Part shown: positions 1 through 5,708 of the stretch, piece by piece
Numbering within the stretch: the first letter of the stretch is position 1
Layout of the letters: every line of letters begins with the position of its first letter
NCBI GenBank assembly: GCA_041659585.1
Contig: JBAZXY010000076.1
Coordinates: forward strand, 1 to 6,652
Direction: 5' to 3'
Source: UBA8518 sp041659585
GTDB taxonomy: Bacteria; Patescibacteriota; Minisyncoccia; Moranbacterales; UBA2206
DNA: 6,652 bases
The notes under the pieces: model-generated
Seen by the model: only the letters and a program-made list of their open reading frames with translations
Told to the model about the DNA's origin: nothing
Database searches by the model: none
Program-made: the position numbers and the translations under genes

Positions 1-1
1 G

Positions 2-565
2 TTATTGGAGAATAAAACATTTCAAGGTGAGGACTGGTCCGGTCAAAAGCGGGTGTCTTTGGAAGTGACTAGTTGTTCTTTTGTGAATTGTGATTTCACG
101 CAAACTAATTTTGTGGATACTCGGTTTGTGGATTGCAAATTCACCAAGTGCAATTTTTCCAATACCAAAGTACTTGATTGCAGTTTCCGCGATGCCCGTT
201 TCAAAGACTGCAAAATTACCGGGGTGATTTTTTCTGAGGTGAATAAATTTCTCTTGTCTTGGAATTTTGAGGAGTGTGCCATCACCCTGTGCAATTTTAG
301 TAATTTGAACATCAAAAAATCGCGCTTTGTGAATTGTTTGATTCATGAAACGGATTTTTTTGACGTGGATCTGCATGAAGCGGATTTTTCCCATTCTGAT
401 TTGAAGGGGAGCAATTTTCAAAAAGCCAACCTAGTCAAAGCCAATTTCACCGGAGCCAGAAACTATTTCATCAATCCATTAGCCAATCAAATTGCCAAAG
501 CTCGATTCTCATCACCCGAAGCCCTGGCTCTTTTGGCAGCTTTTGATATTGTTGTTGAATATTAA
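2..565 (+). CDS. Pentapeptide-repeat protein, Qnr/McbG-like (probably 5' partial)
   Basis: The protein is built almost entirely of five-residue repeats of the A(D/N)LXX / C(D/N)FXX type, for example CSFVNCDFTQTNF, RFVDCKFTKCNF, EADFSHSDLKGSNF and ANLVKANFTGA (residues counted from the TTG at 5). Such repeats fold as a right-handed quadrilateral beta helix. Two blocks (about residues 22-76 and 87-150) are separated by a non-repeat stretch (VNKFLLSWNF), followed by a short tail with INPLANQI and a hydrophobic end. Length and tail layout resemble McbG (about 187 residues), and the N-terminal ENKTFQGEDWSGQ resembles the start of Qnr proteins. Those relatives protect DNA gyrase, but most chromosomal homologues have no known role, so function here is inference. 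The frame is open to the window edge. TTG at 5 could be the start, but no ribosome site is visible in the four bases before it, so a start a few codons upstream is likely. It is rich in Cys and Phe and has no signal peptide. Confidence 0.88.
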   Translation, partial: LLENKTFQGEDWSGQKRVSLEVTSCSFVNCDFTQTNFVDTRFVDCKFTKCNFSNTKVLDCSFRDARFKDCKITGVIFSEVNKFLLSWNFEECAITLCNFSNLNIKKSRFVNCLIHETDFFDVDLHEADFSHSDLKGSNFQKANLVKANFTGARNYFINPLANQIAKARFSSPEALALLAAFDIVVEY

Positions 566-683
566 TAAAAAGAGGTTGGTGGGATAACCTTGACTAGTAG
601 TTCCATTGGCGATGGGGTATAATCACTTAATGGATTGTGGGTACTAATTTATTTATATCAAAAACAAAGCTAAGGCTAAAATT
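566..683 (+). promoter_or_regulatory. Intergenic leader with a possible -10 box for the rhodanese operon
   Basis: This 118-base gap holds a perfect TATAAT at 618-623. The only -35-like hexamer, TTGACT at 590-595, lies 22 bases away, too far for ordinary sigma70 spacing, and there is no TGn extension. A weak ribosome site, TAAGG at 671-675, sits 8 bases before the ATG at 684. A small inverted repeat (AGGTT 573-577 / AACCT 586-590) has no T-tract, so it is not a convincing terminator for the upstream gene, and read-through from the pentapeptide gene is possible. Confidence 0.3.
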
Positions 684-1841
684 ATGAATAAAAAAATCAT
701 AAGGTCATGTATAATTTTGTTTGGTGGATATTTTCTTGTTTCTCCTCGAGATGTTCATGCCGTTATTCCACCAGATTTTATTTTTAATATTGGTGTGCAG
801 GTTGCTCAATTTTTTTCAATTACCATTATATTTTTTACGGCAATTTTTGGTGCCTTTTTTCAATTTTTTAAAACCGCCTTCCGGGTCATCAAATATAAAA
901 AAATTGTTGCAATTATAGCTATAGTAAGCGTAATTTCTATTGCATCAGTAACATCCTATTTTTATGCAATGCATGCACAAACGGTTGAATATCAAAAGTG
1001 GCTAGAGGAAAGTCAAGTGCATGATGTCTTGCAAAATAATAATCCAAGTTCTGATGTCGCTAGTCTGCCTGACCACAACGAACAAGGCACTAGTGGCATC
1101 AGCTATGTCCCTGTTGCGGAAAATGTGGCAACTAATAATACTACACCTCAGGAAGCAGATTTCTTCGCTAATAACGCGGCGGGTAAATTACTATTGACGA
1201 ATCAGGAATTTAAGACTGCAATTGGCAGTGGGAGAAATGACTTTATCGTCTTAGATGCGCGAGAAAATATTGAATACGAAAATGGATATTTTCCAGGGAG
1301 TTTGCATATACGCGCTGCAGACCTAAGAGATGGTCGATGGGCTGAATTGCCAAAAGATAAGTTCATATATGTCATTTGTTGGTCTGGAATACGAGGCAAA
1401 GAGGTGGCAGAGTTTTTGAGGACAAAAGCGCTAGTGGTCTCCTATTTGGAGAATGGTGCTAATGGGTGGGTAGAATTTGGAGGAGAATGGGTGGGTGGAA
1501 TTAAGTTCCTCGAAAAATATACGGATGAAAAATATAAAATAGTTTTCAATACGGATGAAATAAAAAAGATGGTTAGAGAGGGTGTCGTGCTTGTGGATAC
1601 TAGGGAGCCGGATAAATTTCAAAAATGGCATATTGCTGGAAGTGTCAACATTCCAATAATGCACACCCCAACAAATAATTTCAAAACGGTCTTTGCTCAA
1701 ATCCCTGCAAAAAGCAAGTTTGTTACTGTTTGTGATGGATATGTCAATTGCTTTGATGCTAAGATAACCGGCGTTGAACTGGAAAAAGCAGGGCATCAAT
1801 TTTTAGGTAGATATAATAAGCCATGGGAATATGAAAAATAA
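684..1841 (+). CDS. Membrane-anchored tandem rhodanese-domain protein
   Basis: 385 residues. The N terminus looks like a signal peptide or first membrane segment (KK/R then hydrophobic residues 8-20, possible cleavage after VHA at 24-26). Two further hydrophobic helices follow at about 37-62 and 74-95, then a polar, Asn/Ser-rich linker (about 100-165). Rhodanese domain 1 spans about 168-275: it has VLDARENIEY and the active-site loop CWSGIR with Cys232, which fits a persulfide-forming sulfurtransferase loop. Domain 2 spans about 287-385: it has LVDTREPDKF, HIAGSVNIP and Cys350, but its loop (CDGYVNC, second Cys356) lacks the usual CxxGxR pattern. The basic segment KTAFRVIKYKK between helices 2 and 3 suggests a cytoplasmic loop, which would put both rhodanese domains outside the membrane. 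ATG 684 has a weak TAAGG site 8 bases upstream. The stop overlaps the next gene by 11 bases. The substrate is unknown; sulfur transfer or protein-thiol chemistry at the envelope is inferred. Confidence 0.9.
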   Translation: MNKKIIRSCIILFGGYFLVSPRDVHAVIPPDFIFNIGVQVAQFFSITIIFFTAIFGAFFQFFKTAFRVIKYKKIVAIIAIVSVISIASVTSYFYAMHAQTVEYQKWLEESQVHDVLQNNNPSSDVASLPDHNEQGTSGISYVPVAENVATNNTTPQEADFFANNAAGKLLLTNQEFKTAIGSGRNDFIVLDARENIEYENGYFPGSLHIRAADLRDGRWAELPKDKFIYVICWSGIRGKEVAEFLRTKALVVSYLENGANGWVEFGGEWVGGIKFLEKYTDEKYKIVFNTDEIKKMVREGVVLVDTREPDKFQKWHIAGSVNIPIMHTPTNNFKTVFAQIPAKSKFVTVCDGYVNCFDAKITGVELEKAGHQFLGRYNKPWEYEK

Positions 1842-3876
1842 AATCATTCCATTGCATTTGATGGATGCTAGTAGTGCTTTTTTAGGCAATAAAACACTTA
1901 ATTTAAAAAAATGTGTTGATTGGGGATTTGATGTTCCTAATTTTGTTGCTTTGCCATCGCATATCTCAAGGGAATTACTGGCAAGCATATCTTTCAGAAA
2001 CAAAATCGCACAGGAAGTAAAGCAACTTTTACATACTGATAGGTATGTGGTGCGATCAAGTGCTATGATTGAGGATGGAAAAAGCCATTCATTTGCCGGA
2101 CAATTTTTAACAAAAATAAATCTTTCTAGTGATGAATTAATCTGTGCAATAGAGGAGATTCTGAGGCAAGCGGATGTTTTTCTGGCAGGTGACTTGGATA
2201 ATTTTTCACTAATTATCCAGGAATATATTGTGGCCGATATTTCGGGTGTTACATTTACAAGAAATCCTGATGGCAATAGGGAGATGGTGATTGAATATGG
2301 TTTTTGTGAAGGAGAGAGAATAGTTAGTGGAGAAATAGCGCCCAGCAGGATATCTTTTTATTGGGAGGAACAATTGCGAATGAATTTACCTAAAGAATTC
2401 ATAGTAAATGATGTGATAGCGAAGTTTAAGAAAATAGAGAATAAAAATAGCTCCCCGCAGGATATTGAATGGTGTATCAAAGACAATCACTTTTATATAT
2501 TGCAAACCAGGTCAATCACTACTATCTCCAGTCAACAGTACAAACAAATTCTTTTTTTGGAAAATTGCCTGCCTAAGCAGGGGAAATATTATTTTGAAAA
2601 AACAGAAATTTCAGAAATTTCTCCCAGACCAACAATGGCTACATATGACATATTGAGGTTTATCTATGCGCAAGATGGTCCCGTAGCAAAGGTGTATGAA
2701 AAATACGGGGTTAATTATGAGAGTGTAGACTTTTTAAAAATTGTGGGTAATGAATTATTTGTTGATAGGGAAAAAGAGCTTCAAGGATTGCTACCAGCCT
2801 ATAGCTATTTGCAAAATAAAAATTTTACTCCAAAATTCCATCAATTTTCAAAACTAGTGCCAACTGTCAAAAACTTCTTTTTTCTTAATAAAATAAGGAC
2901 AGATAATTACGTTGCTATATTTAATAGCTTAAAAGAGCGGATAGAAGCGAAAAAGACAATTGTCAGTGATGTGCGGACTGCTTTAAATGAATTTTTGACG
3001 GATTATGAATTAATTTTTGAAGTCAATTTATTATCTGGTTTATTGATAAAGAAGATAAATTTGTTATTAAAAAATGCACCAGTTAACTTTTCGGAAATTC
3101 TCAGTGCTCAGATATCCTTTGTTGATTTGGCAAGATATCAAGTGGATGTGCCAATGGGATTAATGGGAAATTCCCTAGATTTGTCAGACGAGACTATTTT
3201 CATGGCAGCTAAAAATGCTAAAAATAGATCAAATGCTGCTGTGACGGAATGGTGGGAGAAAGTGCCTGAATATAAAAAAAAGGTGCTGCAGAGCAAGATT
3301 ATAGAGGCTATAGTATATAATCGAATCAGGGAGATGGGAAGATGGTTAACGATAAAAAACATGAATAGCGTGAGAGAAGTATTATTAGCATGCGCAGCAG
3401 AAAAAGGATTTAAGGATTTGCGGGATATATATTTTGCTAAACTGGCAGACATATTAAATGACGAAATAGATGAAGTTGCATGTTTAAAGGATAAAGTTGC
3501 TTATCAAAAATATAACCAGCTTCATTTCCCCAATAAATTGACCTCATCCTTGATAAGCATCTCATCACAATTGGTCGGAGTTTCATCTGGTTCTGCTGAG
3601 GGAGTTTTGCAGGACTACCAATTTATAGATGCTACAAGCGATCAAAATGAAAAAGTGATTTTATACACGGAGATGTTGCATCCCAGCCTAACGCAATATT
3701 TTGATAGAATATCCGGCATAGTGTCTCATAATGGTGGTCTCTTGTCGCATTTGGCCATCATGGCTCGAGAGAATAATATTCCAGTGGTGGTTGGTTGTTC
3801 TTTAACGAAGAATGATTTTAAGTTAGGTGATTATGTGCAAATTGATGGTGGTAGTGGTAATGTCTTGAAAATATAA
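1831..3876 (+). CDS. PEP synthase / rifampicin phosphotransferase-like enzyme (ATP-grasp plus phosphohistidine domain)
   Basis: 681 residues. Residues 1-235 match the PPDK/PEP-synthase ATP-binding domain: GNKTLNL (19-25, equivalent to the GGK..NL loop), VRSSAMIEDG (74-83), SFAGQF (87-92), SGVTFTRNP (138-146), QDIEW (210-214) and LQTRSIT (224-230). The C terminus (about 585-681) is the swivelling PEP-utiliser domain, with the motif GGLLSHLAIMAREN carrying the likely phosphorylated His640, then IPVVVG. Residues about 240-580 form a mostly helical middle region I cannot assign; it opens with a SEISPRPT motif like the start of the acceptor domain in rifampicin-phosphotransferase-type proteins. 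The PEP/pyruvate TIM barrel of true PEP synthase (about 790 residues) is absent. The order ATP-grasp, middle, His matches rifampicin phosphotransferase, which moves the ATP beta-phosphate to a small molecule and releases AMP and Pi. The real acceptor is unknown, and an antibiotic-resistance role should not be assumed. The start overlaps the rhodanese gene and lacks a good ribosome site, so translational coupling is likely. Confidence 0.88.
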   Translation: MKNKIIPLHLMDASSAFLGNKTLNLKKCVDWGFDVPNFVALPSHISRELLASISFRNKIAQEVKQLLHTDRYVVRSSAMIEDGKSHSFAGQFLTKINLSSDELICAIEEILRQADVFLAGDLDNFSLIIQEYIVADISGVTFTRNPDGNREMVIEYGFCEGERIVSGEIAPSRISFYWEEQLRMNLPKEFIVNDVIAKFKKIENKNSSPQDIEWCIKDNHFYILQTRSITTISSQQYKQILFLENCLPKQGKYYFEKTEISEISPRPTMATYDILRFIYAQDGPVAKVYEKYGVNYESVDFLKIVGNELFVDREKELQGLLPAYSYLQNKNFTPKFHQFSKLVPTVKNFFFLNKIRTDNYVAIFNSLKERIEAKKTIVSDVRTALNEFLTDYELIFEVNLLSGLLIKKINLLLKNAPVNFSEILSAQISFVDLARYQVDVPMGLMGNSLDLSDETIFMAAKNAKNRSNAAVTEWWEKVPEYKKKVLQSKIIEAIVYNRIREMGRWLTIKNMNSVREVLLACAAEKGFKDLRDIYFAKLADILNDEIDEVACLKDKVAYQKYNQLHFPNKLTSSLISISSQLVGVSSGSAEGVLQDYQFIDATSDQNEKVILYTEMLHPSLTQYFDRISGIVSHNGGLLSHLAIMARENNIPVVVGCSLTKNDFKLGDYVQIDGGSGNVLKI

Positions 3877-3907
3877 AATAATCCAGTCCTAGGTAGTATT
3901 GTTGGGG

Positions 3908-3936
3908 TTGCAAATTATTCTATGACGTGCTATCGT
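3908..3936 (+). promoter_or_regulatory. Possible extended -10 promoter for the diguanylate cyclase gene
   Basis: TTGCAA (3908-3913) is followed after 17 bases by TATCGT (3931-3936), with TG at 3928-3929 placed as an extended -10 element. Each hexamer matches consensus at four of six positions. It lies about 57 bases upstream of the GTG start. The rest of the 116-base gap (3877-3992) shows no convincing terminator for the upstream gene, so read-through from the rhodanese/phosphotransferase pair is also possible. Confidence 0.4.
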
Positions 3937-3981
3937 TTATTTTGAAATCAATGAGAAATAATCCATGGTTCTTTTAAAAAT

Positions 3982-3987
3982 AGGAGG
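3982..3987 (+). promoter_or_regulatory. Strong ribosome binding site deciding a GTG start
   Basis: A perfect AGGAGG lies five bases before the GTG at 3993-3995. No ATG nearby has comparable spacing, so this fixes the non-ATG start of the diguanylate cyclase. Confidence 0.85.
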
Positions 3988-3992
3988 AGAAA

Positions 3993-4958
3993 GTGACAAA
4001 TACTAATTGTGAATGGTGCAGTCTTCTACAGGAGAAGAATCGTTTATTGGAACAGGAAATAATCAGGGTAAAGCAGGTACTACTAGTATGTCAAAGGGAA
4101 AACAATGAATTAAGAAATTGTTTTGGCAATATCCATGATCTGATTCAGAGAGTTGATTCAAATGGAGACATTGTTTATGTTAATAAATCCTGGTTGGAAA
4201 TCTTGGGCTATGCTGAGGAAGAAGTGATTGGAAAAAACATTTTTGAAATCATCACCCCTGATTGCCGTTCTCATTGTCAAGAAAAGTTCAGTTATCTGCA
4301 AGATGGTGGCAAAGAGTTGGTTAATATGGAAACAGTCTTTTTGAAAAAAACCGGAGAGAGGTTGATTGTCGAGGGCAATGTGGTTATGGTAAGGAGGGAT
4401 GATGATTCCTTTATAACGTATGGAATTTTTCGAGATATCACTCACAAAAAAGAACTAGAGGAGAGACTTTTTCATCTAGCTACTCGTGATCCATTGACCA
4501 ACCTTTCAAATCGCTATGTTCTTATAGACAATCTCAAGCGAGATTTGGGCCTTGCTGAGCGTTATGGTCAGAAATTAGCTATTGTCTTTTTCGACTTAGA
4601 TAGGTTTAAGCCTATTAATGATGCCTTTGGTCATGCTGCGGGGGACGCCGTGCTAGTTGCTGTGGCGGATAGAATGAATCGGTGTATGCGCAATAGTGAT
4701 CTGGCTTTCAGATTTGGCGGTGATGAGTTTGGCTTAGTGTTGAATGCCATAGAAAGTGAGGATGATGTTGTGGAGGTGGTGCATAGGCTAACCAAATCCA
4801 TTATGGAACCCATTTATTTTAATGAAGAAATGCTGACAGTAGGAGCGAGCATTGGTTTTGCCATCTATCCGGATGACGCCATGCTGGCCAGTGATTTATT
4901 AAAATTAGCAGATGCTCGAATGTATCAACGAAAAAAAGAGAAAAAAAGAGTTGGATAA
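3993..4958 (+). CDS. PAS-GGDEF diguanylate cyclase with an N-terminal CxxC and coiled coil
   Basis: 321 residues, GTG start with an ideal ribosome site. The protein should make cyclic di-GMP from two GTP. In order: Cys6-E-W-Cys9; a charged helix, probably coiled coil (about 10-43, LLQEKNRLLEQEI); a PAS domain (about 45-150: NGDIVYVNKSWLEILGY, EEEVIGKN, FRDITHKKELE linker); and a GGDEF domain (about 160-315). The GGDEF domain has DPLTNLSNR, metal-binding FFDLDRFKPIND (Asp201), intact GGDEF at 242-246, and an RNSD inhibitory site (233-236) five residues before it, so product feedback inhibition is expected. The late motif SIGFAIYP is also present. No membrane helix or EAL domain is seen, so it is cytosolic. 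The ligand of the PAS domain is not evident. The gene ends with two tandem copies of AAAAAAAGAG (4931-4950), and a terminator follows 11 bases after the stop, so it is the last gene of its unit. Catalytic activity is inferred from intact motifs. Confidence 0.95.
   Translation: MTNTNCEWCSLLQEKNRLLEQEIIRVKQVLLVCQRENNELRNCFGNIHDLIQRVDSNGDIVYVNKSWLEILGYAEEEVIGKNIFEIITPDCRSHCQEKFSYLQDGGKELVNMETVFLKKTGERLIVEGNVVMVRRDDDSFITYGIFRDITHKKELEERLFHLATRDPLTNLSNRYVLIDNLKRDLGLAERYGQKLAIVFFDLDRFKPINDAFGHAAGDAVLVAVADRMNRCMRNSDLAFRFGGDEFGLVLNAIESEDDVVEVVHRLTKSIMEPIYFNEEMLTVGASIGFAIYPDDAMLASDLLKLADARMYQRKKEKKRVG
4931..4950 (+). repeat. Tandem 10-base A-tract repeat inside the 3' end of the GGDEF gene
   Basis: Two adjacent copies of AAAAAAAGAG encode the basic tail KKEKKR. 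Two A7 runs are potential slippage sites, but the domain is already complete upstream, so little effect on function is expected. Confidence 0.7.
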
Positions 4959-4969
4959 GATCGGACAGG

Positions 4970-4997
4970 GAGGGGTGAAACACACCCCTCTTTTTTT
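4970..4997 (+). terminator. Rho-independent terminator of the diguanylate cyclase gene
   Basis: GAGGGGTG (4970-4977) pairs perfectly with CACCCCTC (4983-4990) around a 5-base loop, and seven T residues follow (4991-4997). It starts 11 bases after the stop codon. Confidence 0.95.
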
Positions 4998-5028
4998 ATG
5001 GAAAAGTATTACTAAAAGTGAAGTAATG

Positions 5029-5064
5029 AAAAAAGGCATATTCGAAAATATTCAAATATGCCTT
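5029..5064 (-). terminator. Rho-independent terminator of the minus-strand small gene
   Basis: AAGGCATATT (5033-5042) and AATATGCCTT (5055-5064) form a perfect 10-base stem with a 12-base loop. Six A residues at 5029-5034 on the plus strand become the U-tract when read on the minus strand. It lies 27 bases beyond the stop of the minus-strand gene and faces the plus-strand terminator, so the two units are insulated from each other. Confidence 0.85.
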
Positions 5065-5091
5065 CTGCTGGAGTGGTGTAGGCAAGGATCT

Positions 5092-5349
5092 TTATTCAAA
5101 TAGTTGTTTTGACATCAATGGATCAAATGAATCCAGAAAATTTTTACTGGAATCAATCCTATGATACATTGCATGGATTTGATCTTTGCTAAAATCTTCG
5201 AAATTAACAGGGTGACTTACGCTCATCCTGCCAGTGACCAATTTGAGTTGATGCATTGCTCTTCCTGGCTCAATAGAATCACTAATCCAAGCCACTAATT
5301 TCAGGACACTGCCATCTGGCAATGTCTTTTTTCGTACAGTATCACTCAT
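5092..5349 (-). CDS. Small hypothetical protein, 85 residues
   Basis: I do not recognise the family. The start chosen is the ATG at 5347-5349 (MSDTVRKK), because AAGGAG lies eight bases upstream (5358-5363 on the plus strand). An in-frame ATG 15 codons earlier (5394) has no ribosome site. The first half reads as beta-strand-rich (TLPDGSVLKLVAWISD, HQLKLVTGRMSVSH) and the second as helical and acidic (FEDFSKDQIHAMYHRI, FLDSFDPLMSKQL). There is no cysteine, signal peptide or membrane segment, so a small cytosolic protein is likely. It has its own near-consensus promoter (5432-5460) and a terminator (5029-5064), forming a complete single-gene unit in the opposite direction to every other gene here. 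This architecture is the main argument that it is real despite its short length and lack of recognisable motifs. Confidence 0.75.
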   Translation of the reverse strand: MSDTVRKKTLPDGSVLKLVAWISDSIEPGRAMHQLKLVTGRMSVSHPVNFEDFSKDQIHAMYHRIDSSKNFLDSFDPLMSKQLFE

Positions 5350-5431
5350 GCTTCTTTCTCCTTGAAAATTTTCTAAATTGGAAATGTGCCCCATCTATAA
5401 ACTATACTCATCCTAAGTCCCACAGCTTATG

Positions 5432-5460
5432 ATTATACATATTCATTGTCATATCGTCAA
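5432..5460 (-). promoter_or_regulatory. Sigma70-like promoter for the minus-strand small gene
   Basis: Read on the minus strand, TTGACG (5455-5460) is followed after 17 bases by a perfect TATAAT (5432-5437). Transcription should start near 5425, giving a leader of about 75 bases before the ATG at 5349. Confidence 0.8.
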
Positions 5461-5590
5461 TATTTAGGATATGCCAGGATAATCTTGATTAGATATAAAA
5501 AACAAGATTTTAGTAGATATTTACATAGTTTTTGTATAAAAAAACCACCTTGCTACTGTGCCATATGTATGTGGACATTACTCGGCTGCA
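5461..5590. other. AT-rich spacer between divergent promoters
   Basis: No credible gene lies between the two divergent promoters. The stretch contains A/T runs and one perfect 7-base inverted repeat, AATCTTG (5481-5487) / CAAGATT (5503-5509), with a 15-base gap. This could be an operator for either promoter or chance in AT-rich DNA. An open frame across 5446-5655 starts at TTG without a ribosome site and covers both promoters, so it is not accepted as a gene. Confidence 0.4.
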
Positions 5591-5618
5591 TTGACATTTT
5601 GGATATTTTGTGTATAAT
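5591..5618 (+). promoter_or_regulatory. Near-consensus sigma70-like promoter for the terminal CxxC gene
   Basis: A perfect TTGACA (5591-5596) is followed after 16 bases by a perfect TATAAT (5613-5618). Transcription should start near 5625, leaving a leader of about 84 bases before the ATG at 5709. This is the strongest promoter in the window and suggests constitutive or readily induced expression. Confidence 0.88.
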
Positions 5619-5622
5619 AAAG

Positions 5623-5675
5623 AGCTGGTTCTTTAAATTAAGAAGAAGCTATTAATGTACAGGAGCAGAAGCTTC
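5623..5675 (+). promoter_or_regulatory. Leader with two mutually exclusive small hairpins
   Basis: TTCTT (5629-5633) can pair with AAGAA (5640-5644), extended by AGCT (5623-5626) with AGCT (5647-5650) across a GG/GA internal loop. Alternatively GAAGCT (5645-5650) can pair with AGCTTC (5670-5675). The two folds share bases 5645-5650. They are short and may be chance, and no known riboswitch class was recognised. Confidence 0.25.
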
Positions 5676-5708
5676 ATTCAACATAAACCTAGTTTTGAGG
5701 AGGATATT

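Noticed and set aside
2..421. Minus-strand frame of 139 codons across the pentapeptide gene
   Set aside because: Its repeats mirror the pentapeptide repeats on the other strand. It has no ribosome site, and the plus frame is a clear known fold.
590..623. TTGACT plus TATAAT as a standard sigma70 promoter for the rhodanese gene
   Set aside because: The spacer is 22 bases, outside the usual 16-18, and there is no TGn extension. Only the -10 box is kept, at low confidence.
1831..3876. True phosphoenolpyruvate synthase (ppsA)
   Set aside because: The PEP/pyruvate-binding barrel after the His domain is absent and the protein ends at the swivelling domain, so the gluconeogenic role is not supported.
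3877..3992. Terminator after the phosphotransferase-like gene
   Set aside because: Only weak AT-rich inverted matches are present, with no stable stem followed by a T-tract.
4912..5103. Frameshifted extension of the GGDEF protein through the A7 runs
   Set aside because: The GGDEF domain is complete in frame, and the alternative frame reads through a strong terminator, so programmed frameshifting is not supported.
5350..5394. Upstream ATG (5394) as the start of the minus-strand small gene
   Set aside because: No ribosome site precedes it, while the ATG at 5349 has AAGGAG at ideal spacing.
5446..5655. Plus-strand 69-codon frame with several cysteines
   Set aside because: It starts at TTG without a ribosome site, covers both divergent promoters, and its composition looks like translated AT-rich spacer.
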